This document shows, one piece after another, positions 8,559 through 18,589 of a stretch of 64,000 bases of DNA (position 1 is the first letter of the stretch; each line of letters starts with the position of its first letter). The translations under genes were made by a program, and so were the position numbers. The stretch is from Pseudarthrobacter sulfonivorans (lineage in GTDB: Bacteria; Actinomycetota; Actinomycetes; Actinomycetales; Micrococcaceae), in NCBI RefSeq assembly GCF_014712225.1, contig NZ_JACXBW010000007.1, positions 124,001 through 188,000 on the forward strand, written 5' to 3'. The notes beneath the pieces are model-generated. The model had not been told where the DNA came from. It saw only the letters and a program-made list of their open reading frames with translations, and did not search any database.

Positions 8559-9877
8559 ATGGTCCCCCCATCCGGCGGCTCGCCCGCCAGCACACCAGAC
8601 ACTGCCGCGGGCAGCGGAGTGAACAGTCCCGTCCTGCACGCCGACGTGGCGGTGATCGGTGGCGGAGTCATTGGCCACTGCATCGCGTGGGAAGCGCGGC
8701 TCTCCGGCCGCTCCGTGGTGGTGATCGATGACGAACCGGGTTCCGGGGCCAGCTGGGCGGCCGCCGGCATGCTCGCCCCCGTCAGCGAACTGCACTACCA
8801 GGAGGAAGACCTCCTGGAGCTGATGCTCGAGTCCTCGCACCTCTGGCCTGCCTTCGCGGCCAGCCTCGCCCGGGCAGGGGCACCGGATTTTGGCTACCTG
8901 ACGACGCCGACGCTCGCCGTCGGTGCCGACGCGGCAGACCGTCGCGCGCTGATGGACCTCAGGGCCGTCCAACAGGCCAACGGACTGCTGGTGGAGACGC
9001 TGACGGTCCGGGAAGCGAGAGCCAAGGAACCACTCCTCAGTCCGGCCATTTCCTGTGCCCTGGACATTCCGGCGGACCACCAGGTGGACCCGCGAAGGCT
9101 GATCGCATCCCTTCGGCAAGTCCTGGCAGGCCACGATCAAGGCTCAGGGACCGCCGTGGCTGGCGCCCGTGAAGGGTTCGCCGTTCATCACCGCGCCACC
9201 GCGCTTCTCTGGGAGGACGGCCGCGTCAGCGGGGTGAAACTGGCCAGTGGTGGAACAGTCCGGGCGGGGGAGACCATTGTGGCCAACGGCCTTCAAGCGG
9301 CGGACCTGGGGGGCCTGCCGGACTGGATACAGCTGCCCCTGAGGCCTGTCTACGGGGACATCCTGCGGCTCGGTGTTCCCCTGCACCTGCGCCCGTTGGT
9401 GACGTCCACGGTCCGCGGCCTGGTCCACGGGGTGCCGGTCTACATCGTCCCCCGGCAGGACGGCACGGTGGTGATCGGGGCAACCCAGCGTGAGGACGCC
9501 CTGCCCGCAGCGGGGGATACCGTCGCAGCGGGACGGGCCGTCTCTGCAGGCGGCGTGTACCAATTGCTGCGTGACGCGCAGGTCCTGCTGCCCGCCGTCG
9601 CCGAGCTGGAGCTCCTCGAATGCACCACCAGGGCGCGTCCCGCGACTCCGGACAACGCGCCGCTGCTGGGCCGCGTCCCCGCTCCCGGCCCGGGACACAT
9701 TCCGGGGCTGATCATAGCCACGGGCTTCTACCGTCACGGCGTATTGCTGTCCCCGGCAGCGGCACTCATCTGCCGCGGCCTGCTGGACGGCAAGGAAGAT
9801 CCGCGATGGCAGGCCCTCAACCCGGACAGGTTTTCCAGCCAGCCCCAAGCCGCGTTTCAATTCACGAAGGAAACAGC

Positions 9878-9881
<4 letters not shown>
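8559..9881 (+). CDS. thiO: Glycine oxidase ThiO (FAD-dependent)
   Basis: Oxidises glycine to the iminoacetate (dehydroglycine) used to build the thiazole ring. At 440 aa it carries the Rossmann FAD motif VIGGGVIG (about 32-39), a dinucleotide-acid region ending VVVIDDEPGSGASWAAAGML, and the C-terminal TGFYRHGVLLSPAAA flavin-contact segment typical of ThiO/DAO enzymes. About 20 polar residues precede the FAD fold. Translation starts just below the TPP riboswitch, and the stop overlaps the thiS start (ATGA). Confidence 0.95.
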
Positions 9882-10934
<1,053 letters not shown>

Positions 10935-10991
10935 ACCGGCACCCGCCGCCGCCCGCCGGGACAGCTCACGGAACGAACCGAGGAGTCCGCT

Positions 10992-11669
10992 GTGGCCGGC
11001 AACCAAGACGTCCTTACCCGCGAACGGCTCGACGCCGTCCTGGCCGGGCTGCCCGATTGGCGGTACCGGCTGGGCGGGCTGGTCACGGTCTATAAAACGC
11101 CGACGGCGGCCGCCGCGCTTGAGCTGATTGCCGCCGTCGGGCGTCTCGCGGAAGAACAAAACCACCACCCCGATCTCGACTGGCGGTATAACCGGGTGTT
11201 CATTCGCTACACCTCCCACGACGCCGGCGGCGAGGTCACCGAACGGGACGCCGCGGCGGCTGCGGCAGCCGCAGAAGCGGCTGCCGAGGCAGGGGCAACT
11301 GCCCAGCCGGGACTGTTCAGGACAGTGGAGCTGGGCATCGACACTGCGGACTCGGCGGAAATCGCCGAGGTGTGGCGGGTGGCACTGGGCTATAAAGAAG
11401 GGCCGGGTGGCGATCTGGTGGATCCTTACGGCCGCGGACCGAGCATCTGGTTTCAGGAAACAGGGACGCCCAACAGCAGCAGGCTCCACGTTGACGTCCA
11501 CTGGAGCCTTGCCGAATCCGGGCCCGTCCTGGCGAAGACCATGGCAACCGGGGCCTTAATGAACCATGACCACGCACCCGACTGGGTGGTGGTCACGGAC
11601 GCGCAGGGAAACCGGCTGTGCGTGTGCACGGAGGTAGGGCACCGGCCTGAGGCGTCGTCAGGCCGCTGA
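10992..11669 (+). CDS. 4a-hydroxytetrahydrobiopterin dehydratase fused to a VOC (glyoxalase-like) domain
   Basis: The N-terminal ~85 residues match pterin-4a-carbinolamine dehydratase: AEEQNHHPDLDWRYN carries the His-His-Pro active site and YTSHDAGGEVTERD the second His/Asp motif. After an Ala-rich linker (about 83-98) a single vicinal-oxygen-chelate half follows (TVELGIDTADSAEIAEVW, then IWFQETG, RLHVDVHW and WVVVTDAQGNRLCVC). GTG 10992 has a GAGGAG ribosome site. The gene sits 57 nt after thiG with no terminator, so it may share the thi transcript. Whether the enzyme recycles a pterin or has a moonlighting role is unknown, as no aromatic amino-acid hydroxylase gene is in the window. Confidence 0.85.
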   Translation: MAGNQDVLTRERLDAVLAGLPDWRYRLGGLVTVYKTPTAAAALELIAAVGRLAEEQNHHPDLDWRYNRVFIRYTSHDAGGEVTERDAAAAAAAAEAAAEAGATAQPGLFRTVELGIDTADSAEIAEVWRVALGYKEGPGGDLVDPYGRGPSIWFQETGTPNSSRLHVDVHWSLAESGPVLAKTMATGALMNHDHAPDWVVVTDAQGNRLCVCTEVGHRPEASSGR

Positions 11670-11689
11670 CCGGGCGGCTGCCCTGTTGG

Positions 11690-11992
11690 CTACAACTTCA
11701 GGGCCCTGGTGAGCCGCAGGATGTCGTGGCGTTCGCGGACCCGGCCGAGGTAGATGACAGCCCCGATGGCTGCCGCGGCGCCCAGGGCCATTGGCAGGAT
11801 CCAAGGGATCCAGGTCAGGCCCGGCCTGTAGCCAAAGCCTGCCGTGATGAAGATGATCCAGCTGAGCGCACCCACGGCGACGGCCACCCCGGCGGGCAGC
11901 CCCATACCGTACCTGGTATGGCGCCTGTCATTCGCCCAGACAATAAAGCCCGCGGCGGCGGTGACCAGGACAACGATGGTCAGCGAAAGCAT
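11690..11992 (-). CDS. Small three-helix membrane protein, function unknown
   Basis: A 100-aa protein starting at ATG 11992, chosen for an AAGGAG ribosome site 6-7 nt upstream. Three hydrophobic segments are visible: LSLTIVVLVTAAAGFIVW near the N-terminus, GVAVAVGALSWIIFITAGF in the middle, and IPWILPMALGAAAAIGAVIY near the end, followed by a basic cytoplasmic tail (RVRERHDILRLTRALKL). The TM1-TM2 loop is basic (NDRRHTRYG). I do not recognise a named family. It converges on the dehydratase/VOC gene and lies 64 nt after the DUF3107 gene on the same strand. Confidence 0.75.
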   Translation of the reverse strand: MLSLTIVVLVTAAAGFIVWANDRRHTRYGMGLPAGVAVAVGALSWIIFITAGFGYRPGLTWIPWILPMALGAAAAIGAVIYLGRVRERHDILRLTRALKL

Positions 11993-12056
11993 GGAATCTC
12001 CTTCGGAATGCAGGGACCCACCGCCCCACGGCGGCGGATCCCTGCCTGTTCGTGTC

Positions 12057-12281
12057 TTAGAACTGGCCGAAACCAACCTTGCGGGCTTCTTCGGCGCCGA
12101 TCTCCACGTAGCCCAGCGCGTTGCCCGGAACAATGATGATGCGACCCTTGTCATCCTTGAGGCGGAGCTCGGTGCCCTTGGTGATGGCTTCTTCAACGAC
12201 CGTTGCTACGGCGTCAGCATCCTCTGCCGATTCCAGCACGATTTCGCGGCCAATATTCTGAATGCCAATCTTAATTTCCAA
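12057..12281 (-). CDS. DUF3107 domain protein
   Basis: A 74-aa acidic protein, MEIKIGIQNIGREIVLES to ARKVGFGQF, matching the actinobacterial DUF3107 family, which includes M. tuberculosis Rv3208A (TB9.4). It comes 49 nt after the TetR gene on the same strand; the same TetR-DUF3107 pair with MoeZ nearby occurs in mycobacteria (established synteny). No catalytic motif is apparent and the function is unknown. Confidence 0.9.
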   Translation of the reverse strand: MEIKIGIQNIGREIVLESAEDADAVATVVEEAITKGTELRLKDDKGRIIIVPGNALGYVEIGAEEARKVGFGQF

Positions 12282-12330
12282 AAGGGGGCCTCCCAGCCAA
12301 TCAAAGTTTCTTCGGTTCTCTATTTGTAGT

Positions 12331-12996
12331 CTAGGACTCTTTAGGGAAGCGCGAGATTCCGCGCCAAGCTAAACGGTAAATGAGGTCGCTGGCCACATCG
12401 AGGTCCAGGTTCCCGTCCGTTTCGAGCCAGTAGCGCGCGCTGACCTGCGCCATTCCGGCCAGTCCGCGTCCCAGCAGCTGCGCTTCCAGGTGGGGAAGTT
12501 TGGTGTCCTCGGCAATAACGCGGGCGACGGCGTCCGCGAATGTCTTGTTGAACGTTTCCAGCCGGGAACTGACGTCGGGATCGTTAATGAGGTCCGATTC
12601 GAAGACCAGGCGGTGCGCCTGGTCGTCGCTGGCGATGAAGCGGTAATACGCGCGCATGACGGCCTGGACACGTTCGTCATTGTCCGAAGTGGAGTTCAGG
12701 GCGCCGAGCATCAGGTCAGTCAGGGAGGTCAGATGGGTGTCCAGCAGGGCAAGGTAGAGCTCACGCTTGGACGGGAAGTGCTGGTACAGCACGGGCTTGC
12801 TCACATGGGCCGTTTCGGCGATCTCATCCATGGCGGCGCCGTGGTAACCGTTGGCGACAAAGACCTCCTGGGCCGCCGCGAGGAGCTGCGCCCGGCGCTC
12901 ATCCCTGGGAAGCCGGGCGGACCGCTGGCCCGCAGTGCGTTGAGGTACGGACGGTTCCCCGCCCGACGCCCGGTCAGCCTGTGCTTCATGCGCCAC
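12331..12996 (-). CDS. TetR/AcrR-family transcriptional regulator
   Basis: A 221-aa regulator. The N-terminal helix-turn-helix is typical (RRAQLLAAAQEVFVANGYH, then MDEIAETAHVSKPVLYQHF and PSKRELYLALLDTHL, about residues 34-85), followed by an all-helical ligand-binding domain. The first ~30 residues are polar and may be overextended. It resembles Rv3208 of M. tuberculosis by both sequence style and context. The gene diverges from moeZ with 85 nt between starts, so autoregulation or control of moeZ is possible. Ligand unknown. Confidence 0.9.
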   Translation of the reverse strand: MAHEAQADRASGGEPSVPQRTAGQRSARLPRDERRAQLLAAAQEVFVANGYHGAAMDEIAETAHVSKPVLYQHFPSKRELYLALLDTHLTSLTDLMLGALNSTSDNDERVQAVMRAYYRFIASDDQAHRLVFESDLINDPDVSSRLETFNKTFADAVARVIAEDTKLPHLEAQLLGRGLAGMAQVSARYWLETDGNLDLDVASDLIYRLAWRGISRFPKES

Positions 12997-13081
12997 AGTT
13001 TCCCCTACTTTCCCTTGCCGTTACTTACACAATACTGCGCGGTAATATGACCGGGCGCTATCTTGGGGCATACATTGAGGT

Positions 13082-14281
13082 ATGGCTTCGACTTTGACCG
13101 CAAATGATTCCTCTGTCTCGCTTAAGCCGCTGGTGGAGCCCGCCGGCGACCTGACCCCGGCCGAGGTGGAACGGTACTCGCGGCACCTCATCATTCCGGA
13201 AATCGGTGCGGTGGGGCAGCGGCGGCTGAAGAACGCCAAAGTGCTGGTTATCGGCGCCGGCGGACTCGGCTCACCCGCCCTGCTGTACCTGGCAGCGGCC
13301 GGGGTGGGGACCTTGGGAATCATCGACGACGACGCCGTTGACCTGAGCAACCTGCAGCGGCAGGTGATCCACGGCGTGGCTGACGTGGGACGGCCGAAGA
13401 TCGAATCCGCCAGGGACGCCGTCGCGGCGCTGAACCCGCTGGTGGACGTCCGGCTGCACAACGTCAGGCTCGACGCCTCCAACGCGCTGGACCTGTTCGC
13501 GGACTACGACCTGATCCTGGACGGGGCGGACAACTTCGCCACCCGCTACCTGGTCAATGATGCAGCCGCCATCCTGGGCAAACCCTATGTCTGGGGGTCG
13601 ATCTTCCGCTTCGACGGCCAGGTGAGCGTCTTCTGGGAAAAGCACGGCCCCACCTACCGCGACCTCTATCCTGAGGCCCCGCCTGCCGGTTCCGTGCCGT
13701 CGTGTGGCGAGGGAGGCGTGTTCGGCATGCTCTGCGCTGCCGTGGGCTCGCTCATGGTGACCGAGGCAGTGAAGCTGATTACCGGCGTCGGGCGTTCCCT
13801 CCTGGGACGGGTGGCACTCTTCGACGCGCTCGGCGGCAGCTGGCGCGAGATCCGCGTGTCCAAGGATCCGGCCGCCGAACCCATCACGGAACTGACCGAC
13901 TACGAGGCTTTCTGCGGCATTACCCCCGCCGTTTCCGCCGACACGGAGCACACGGTCACCGCAGCCCAGCTGGCCACGATGCTGGCTTCGCGCAAGGCCG
14001 GCCTGAAGGACTTCGAACTGGTGGACGTCCGGGAGACCGGCGAACACGACATCGTCAGCATTGACGGCTCGGTGCTGATTCCGCAGGGCAGGATTCTGGC
14101 CGGGGAAGCCTGGGCGGAACTGCCGCAGGACAAGGACATTGTGTTCCACTGCAAGGCCGGGACGCGGTCGGCCAACGTTCTGGAAGCTGCGCGGAAGGCC
14201 GGGTACCAGAGGGTCAGCCATCTCGACGGCGGGATCCTGGCCTGGGTGCGGGACGTGGAGCCGCAGAAGCCCGTCTACTAG
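13082..14281 (+). CDS. moeZ: MoeZ-type adenylyltransferase/sulfurtransferase (ThiF-rhodanese fusion)
   Basis: A 399-aa two-domain enzyme. The N-terminal E1-like domain has the ATP motif VIGAGGLGSPALLYLAAAG and DLSNLQRQVIH (about 55-100), which adenylylate the Gly-Gly tail of ubiquitin-like sulfur carriers. The C-terminal rhodanese domain has the persulfide Cys in FHCKAGTRS (about residue 357). Family members activate MoaD, CysO and sometimes ThiS, so this protein could charge the ThiS encoded nearby. A start at ATG 13082 gives the usual length. It converges on hemA across a repeat cluster. Confidence 0.93.
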   Translation: MASTLTANDSSVSLKPLVEPAGDLTPAEVERYSRHLIIPEIGAVGQRRLKNAKVLVIGAGGLGSPALLYLAAAGVGTLGIIDDDAVDLSNLQRQVIHGVADVGRPKIESARDAVAALNPLVDVRLHNVRLDASNALDLFADYDLILDGADNFATRYLVNDAAAILGKPYVWGSIFRFDGQVSVFWEKHGPTYRDLYPEAPPAGSVPSCGEGGVFGMLCAAVGSLMVTEAVKLITGVGRSLLGRVALFDALGGSWREIRVSKDPAAEPITELTDYEAFCGITPAVSADTEHTVTAAQLATMLASRKAGLKDFELVDVRETGEHDIVSIDGSVLIPQGRILAGEAWAELPQDKDIVFHCKAGTRSANVLEAARKAGYQRVSHLDGGILAWVRDVEPQKPVY

Positions 14282-14298
14282 GCGGCGTCCCGGACCCA

Positions 14299-14436
14299 AC
14301 GCTCTCTCACTTAATGCGACAAACCCAACGACAATCTCTCACTTTCTTGAAGAAAGTGAGAGAGCGTCGTTGGAAAACCTACATTAAGTGAGAGAGCGTC
14401 GTGAAAAAACCGACGTTAAGTGAGAGAGCGTCGCCG
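14299..14436. repeat. Cluster of five ~18-bp repeats (two inverted, three direct) with a long hairpin
   Basis: The unit TTAAGTGAGAGAGCGTCG or a close variant occurs on the + strand at about 14352-14369, 14384-14401 and 14416-14433, and on the - strand at about 14299-14315 and 14328-14346. The inner pair forms a hairpin: 14325-14348 against 14350-14373, 24 bp with two mismatches around a single central base. It fills the gap between convergent moeZ and hemA. It resembles a REP-type intergenic repeat cluster and may act as a bidirectional terminator. Spacing is too irregular for CRISPR. Confidence 0.8.
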
Positions 14437-14440
14437 GGGG

Positions 14441-15769
14441 TCAGGCGGTTGCCGTGCCGCGCTGGTCGGTGGCCGCGTGGTCCACGGGGCACTCGGCCTG
14501 GGCCGCGGCGGCGGGCTGCTCCACGGTGATGCCGTAGAGGGTTTCGAGCGCCGAAACGTAGTCGTCCTGCTGGCCGTTCGCGGCCAGCTCGCGGGCGCGT
14601 ACCGTGGGCACGTGCAGCAACTGCTTGACCATGCGGCGGAGCGCGAACTCCACTTCCTCGGCCGCCGCGGTACAGCCGTGGCGGGCACGGACCCGCTCCA
14701 TCTCGGCGTCAAGGACGTTCATGGTGTGCCGGCGCAGCGCAACGATGGCGGAATCCACGGAGCGGGCTTCCCGCTCCTGCTCAAAAGCCTTGGCGGCGCC
14801 GGACACAATACCGCTGGCCTGGGTCAGCGACTCGGCCTGTTCCTGCGGTGCCGCCAGCCGAACGGATTCCAGCGTGAGCAGCTCAACGCCGTCGAGCTGG
14901 CCCACTTCCGGGTCAAAGTCATGGGTCAGGGCCAGGTCGATGGCAATCAGCGGCTGGGGAGACCCGGCGCGGACCTGGGCAAGTTCACCGGCTTCAACGC
15001 GGGTGTCCGATCCGCTGCAGCCAATCATCACATCGGCCGCGGCCACCGCGGGCGAGAGGGTCTCAGCGTCCAGCGCCGTTCCACCGCGGCTGGCGACGAA
15101 GGCCTCAGCACGGCCCGATGAGGAGAAGACGGAGATGTCCGTGCAGCCGCGTTCGCGCAGCAGCGCCATCGTGGCGCCGGCGTAGGCGCCGGTGCCGAAC
15201 AGGACAACTTTCTTGCCTGACCAGTCGGGGTTCTCGGACAAATCAGTGGCGAGGTCCAGGGCCACCGAGACGATGGACAGGCCACGCGATCCGAGAGCGG
15301 TCTGGGCGCCAACGTCCTTGGCCGTCTTGGACGCCGCCTGGAACAGCCGGACCAGGCCGGCGCTGGCAGTGCCCTCGTGCTGGGCGTTGATCAGGGCCCG
15401 GCGGACCTGCCCGGCAATTTCGCGCTCGCCCACCACGGCGGAATCAAGTCCGGCGCTGACGGCGAAAAGGTGCTGGCTGACTTCCGGGCCGGTGCGGGTG
15501 CTGAAGGAGCGGGAGACGAGCTGTTCGTTGAGCCCGCTCAAGCCGCTGATTTCCGACACCAGGGCTGCCCTGGCAGCCTCCACGTCATCGGCGTTGGGCG
15601 CTTCACCGTAGATTTCGTACCGGTTGCAGGTGGCAAGCACCACCGCACCCGTCACTGCCGGCGATCCGGAGAGTGCGGATGTTGCGATCTCTGAAGCACC
15701 GCTGCTCAGTTGAGCAACGGTCTCAAGATCGATGTCGGCGTGTGTAGCCACCAATGAGAAAAGAACCAC
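14441..15769 (-). CDS. hemA: Glutamyl-tRNA reductase
   Basis: First committed haem enzyme: reduces glutamyl-tRNA to glutamate-1-semialdehyde with NADPH. The nucleophilic Cys is C48 in [28 protein letters not shown] follows, and the NADPH fold shows [12 protein letters not shown]-terminal dimerisation domain with Arg/Glu-rich helices ends the 442-aa chain. The start is GTG 15769 ([17 protein letters not shown], the usual actinobacterial N-terminus). No good ribosome site precedes it. It diverges from hemE; its product feeds HemL, encoded 10 kb away. Confidence 0.96.
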   Translation of the reverse strand: MVLFSLVATHADIDLETVAQLSSGASEIATSALSGSPAVTGAVVLATCNRYEIYGEAPNADDVEAARAALVSEISGLSGLNEQLVSRSFSTRTGPEVSQHLFAVSAGLDSAVVGEREIAGQVRRALINAQHEGTASAGLVRLFQAASKTAKDVGAQTALGSRGLSIVSVALDLATDLSENPDWSGKKVVLFGTGAYAGATMALLRERGCTDISVFSSSGRAEAFVASRGGTALDAETLSPAVAAADVMIGCSGSDTRVEAGELAQVRAGSPQPLIAIDLALTHDFDPEVGQLDGVELLTLESVRLAAPQEQAESLTQASGIVSGAAKAFEQEREARSVDSAIVALRRHTMNVLDAEMERVRARHGCTAAAEEVEFALRRMVKQLLHVPTVRARELAANGQQDDYVSALETLYGITVEQPAAAAQAECPVDHAATDQRGTATA

Positions 15770-15875
15770 AGCAGGTCAATCATAGCTTTTTCGTGCCGCT
15801 GTAGAACAACCCGGGGCGCAGTTCCCGGGCAGGAGGCCTGTGATTCGCGCCACGCTGCCTTGAAGCGCACCGCAC

Positions 15876-15904
15876 TTGACAGGCCGTCCGTTATCTTTTA
15901 GGTC
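15876..15904 (+). promoter_or_regulatory. Candidate sigma-70-type promoter for hemE-hemY
   Basis: TTGACA at 15876-15881, a 17-nt spacer and TAGGTC at 15899-15904, close to actinobacterial -10 elements such as TAGGTT. The start of transcription would fall about 15-20 nt before the hemE ATG (15928), leaving a very short leader, in keeping with the weak ribosome site. Sequence prediction only. Confidence 0.45.
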
Positions 15905-15927
15905 CGTTTTTGGGCACAATCAAAGGC

Positions 15928-17046
15928 ATGACTTCCAGCTCCGCCGCGTCCAACGCCGTGTCTAACGCCCTGTCTAACGAGGGTGCCCTTGCCGCCAGCC
16001 ACCCGCTGATGGACGGCCGCACCGCCGATTCCCCGCTGATCACCGCCTACCGTGGCGGCAAGCCGTCGCGGCGGCCGGTGTGGTTCATGCGCCAGGCCGG
16101 CCGCTCCCTTCCGGAGTACCTGAAGGTTCGTGAAGGCGTGGCCATGCTCGATTCGTGCCTGCGGCCGGAACTCGCCTCCGAGATCACGCTTCAGCCCGTG
16201 CGCCGTCACGACGTGGACGCGGCCATCTTCTTCTCCGACATTGTGATCCCGTTGAAGCTCGCAGGCGTCGGGGTGGACATCGTGCCCGGTGTGGGCCCGG
16301 TGCTGGACAAGCCGGTCCGCACTGCCGCGGACGTAGCGGCCCTGCCGCAGCTGACCTGGGAAGCGCTGGAACCGATCCGGGAAGCGGTCCGCCTGACCGT
16401 AGCGGAACTGGGCAAGACTCCGCTGATCGGGTTCGCCGGCGCGCCGTTCACGCTCGCCGCCTACATGGTTGAGGGCAAGCCGTCCCGTGACCACCTGGGC
16501 CCGCGCACCATGATGCACGCTGACCCTGAGACCTGGGCTGCGCTGGCCAACTGGGCCGCCGACGCCTCAGGGTTGTTCCTTCGCGCCCAGCTCGAAGCCG
16601 GCGCTTCGGCCGGGCAGCTCTTTGACTCCTGGGCAGGGTCGCTGGGTCTGGCCGACTACACCAAGCACGTTGCACCGGCCTCCACCCGGGCTTTGGATCA
16701 CGTCCGCCACCTCGGCGCGCCGCTGGTCCACTTCGGCACCGGCACCTCCGAGCTCCTGGTTGCCATGCGGGACGTCGGCGTGGACGTGGTGGGCGTTGAC
16801 TACCGCCTGCCGCTGGACGAAGCCAACCGCCGCCTGGGCGGAACCGTGCCGCTGCAGGGAAACATCGATCCGGCATTGCTGTCCGCCCCGTGGGACGTTC
16901 TCGAGGCCCACGTGCGGGAGGTCATTGCTGCGGGCTCCTCGGCCCCGGGACACGTACTCAACCTTGGCCACGGCGTGCCGCCCGAAACCGACGCCACGGT
17001 GCTCACCAGGGTCGTCGAACTCATCCACTCCATCTCCCCGGAGTAG
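15928..17046 (+). CDS. hemE: Uroporphyrinogen decarboxylase
   Basis: Removes the four acetate carboxyls of uroporphyrinogen III to make coproporphyrinogen III. Signatures present are PVWFMRQAGRSLPEY (substrate-binding Arg loop), the SDIVIPLKLAGVGVDI region with the conserved Asp, GFAGAPFTLAAYMVEG, and NLGHGVPPETD near the C-terminus. The start is placed at ATG 15928; an in-frame TTG 18 nt upstream would add six residues. An Ala/Ser/Asn-rich N-terminal stretch of about 25 residues precedes the fold. hemY follows after 4 nt. Confidence 0.96.
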   Translation: MTSSSAASNAVSNALSNEGALAASHPLMDGRTADSPLITAYRGGKPSRRPVWFMRQAGRSLPEYLKVREGVAMLDSCLRPELASEITLQPVRRHDVDAAIFFSDIVIPLKLAGVGVDIVPGVGPVLDKPVRTAADVAALPQLTWEALEPIREAVRLTVAELGKTPLIGFAGAPFTLAAYMVEGKPSRDHLGPRTMMHADPETWAALANWAADASGLFLRAQLEAGASAGQLFDSWAGSLGLADYTKHVAPASTRALDHVRHLGAPLVHFGTGTSELLVAMRDVGVDVVGVDYRLPLDEANRRLGGTVPLQGNIDPALLSAPWDVLEAHVREVIAAGSSAPGHVLNLGHGVPPETDATVLTRVVELIHSISPE

Positions 17047-17050
17047 GCGC

Positions 17051-18493
17051 GTGGGCAGCTCCTTGACGCCGGCCCGGACCGCCATCGTTCTGGGGGGCGG
17101 CATCTCCGGCCTGTTGGCAGCACGGGAGTTGGCTGCTGCAGGCCACGCCGTGACGGTCCTGGAAGCGACAGCCACCTGGGGCGGCTGCGTGGGCAGCCAC
17201 GTGGTGGCCGGCCTCACCCTGGACAGCGGCGCGGAGTCCTTCGCCACGCGCTCCACAGCGGTGGCCGACCTCGCCGCTGAGCTCGGGCTTGCCGGCAAGA
17301 TTGTTGCCCCCCGCCCCGGCGGTGCCTGGGTGCAGCTTCCGGACGGGCCCCGCGAACTGCCCAAGACCGGTGTCCTGGGCATCCCCGCCAACCCGTGGGA
17401 TCCGGAAGTCCGCCGTTCCCTTGGTTTTGTTGGTTCGCTGCGGGCATCGCTGGATAAGTACCTGCCGGCGCGCGTGGGCGCCGGAGCGGACGTCACCAGC
17501 GTCTCGGCGCTGGTGCGGGCACGGATGGGCCGCCGTGTGCTCGAGCGGCTCGTTGCACCCGTCGTGGGCGGAGTGCATTCCGCGGACCCCGGCCTCCTCG
17601 ACGTGGACATGGTGGCCCCCGGACTGCGCGCCGGGATCAAGGCGCACGGTTCGCTGGCCGCCGCAGTTGCGGCCCAGCGCCGCAGCACCGGTGCACCTTC
17701 CGCGGCGAAGGCAGGTTCCGCCGTCGCGGGTCTCGAAAACGGCATGCACACCCTGGTCGCGGCGCTGCTCAAGGATCTGCAGGGGCGCGGCGTTATCCTG
17801 CTCACCGGCTCCACCGCGACTGCCGTGGAGCGTACCCCGGACGGCTGGCGCGTCACCGCCGGCGGATCAGCGCACGACGGCGGCCTGCTGGTAGTGGCGC
17901 TTCCGGGCCCCGCCGCCGTCGGGCTGCTTCAGGAGGCGGTGCCCGCCCTCGCGGGCAGGAGCCCGGAGCACGGACCCGACGTCCGCCTCGTCACGCTGGT
18001 GGTGGACCTGCCTGAACTGGACCGCAGGCCACGTGGCACCGGCGTCCTGGTGGCACCACAGACACCGGGCATCCAGGCAAAGGCGCTGACCCACGCCACT
18101 GCGAAGTGGGACTGGCTGGCTGCCGCAGCCGGGCCCGGCACCCACGTGCTTCGACTCTCGTATGGGCGGCTGGAGGGCGTTCCCGGTGATGGCTCTCCGG
18201 CCGCGGATTCCACGCCTGTTGCGGACCCGGATCTCCTGGCCGCAGCCCTGCGGGACGCCTCCACTCTGCTGGAGGTGCCTGTGCAAGCTAAGGACGTGGT
18301 GGGTTGGGACGCGGTCAGATGGCAGGGCGCGCTGCCGTTCGCAGCGGTTGGCCACAAAGCGCGGGTGGCGGAGATACGCGGCATCTGCTCGGCGCAAGAC
18401 GGCCTCAGTGTTGTGGGCGGCTGGGTTGCGGGCAACGGACTCGCCGCTGTTGTGTTCGACACACGTAACGAGATCCGCGCCCTCGTCCGCTGA
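17051..18493 (+). CDS. hemY: Coproporphyrinogen/protoporphyrinogen III oxidase (HemY/CgoX type)
   Basis: FAD enzyme expected to oxidise coproporphyrinogen III to coproporphyrin III in the Gram-positive pathway. The 480-aa product starts at GTG 17051, 4 nt after the hemE stop. It has the FAD motif VLGGGISGLLAARELAAAGH (about 12-31), LDSGAESFATR (substrate/FAD contact), and the C-terminal GGWVAGNGLAAVV flavin segment. The partner genes hemQ and hemH are in the same cluster, which supports coproporphyrinogen as the substrate rather than protoporphyrinogen (inference from pathway). Confidence 0.94.
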   Translation: MGSSLTPARTAIVLGGGISGLLAARELAAAGHAVTVLEATATWGGCVGSHVVAGLTLDSGAESFATRSTAVADLAAELGLAGKIVAPRPGGAWVQLPDGPRELPKTGVLGIPANPWDPEVRRSLGFVGSLRASLDKYLPARVGAGADVTSVSALVRARMGRRVLERLVAPVVGGVHSADPGLLDVDMVAPGLRAGIKAHGSLAAAVAAQRRSTGAPSAAKAGSAVAGLENGMHTLVAALLKDLQGRGVILLTGSTATAVERTPDGWRVTAGGSAHDGGLLVVALPGPAAVGLLQEAVPALAGRSPEHGPDVRLVTLVVDLPELDRRPRGTGVLVAPQTPGIQAKALTHATAKWDWLAAAAGPGTHVLRLSYGRLEGVPGDGSPAADSTPVADPDLLAAALRDASTLLEVPVQAKDVVGWDAVRWQGALPFAAVGHKARVAEIRGICSAQDGLSVVGGWVAGNGLAAVVFDTRNEIRALVR

Positions 18494-18589
18494 TCATCGC
18501 CCCTGTTCAGCGGAATATCGGCCCATGGACGGCCCCTTCACGGCATGGATTTCCAGTTTCCAATCCGTCCGATCGTGTGGCTAGGGTCG

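Noticed and set aside
11993..12196. N-terminal extension of the small membrane protein
   Set aside because: It would overlap the DUF3107 gene antisense-like in another frame; a clear ribosome site marks ATG 11992.
14299..14436. Repeat cluster as a CRISPR array
   Set aside because: Units are in both orientations, spacers are short and unequal, and no cas genes are present.
16622..17050. N-terminal extension of hemY (frame open from 16622)
   Set aside because: It overlaps hemE out of frame; the FAD motif begins right after GTG 17051.
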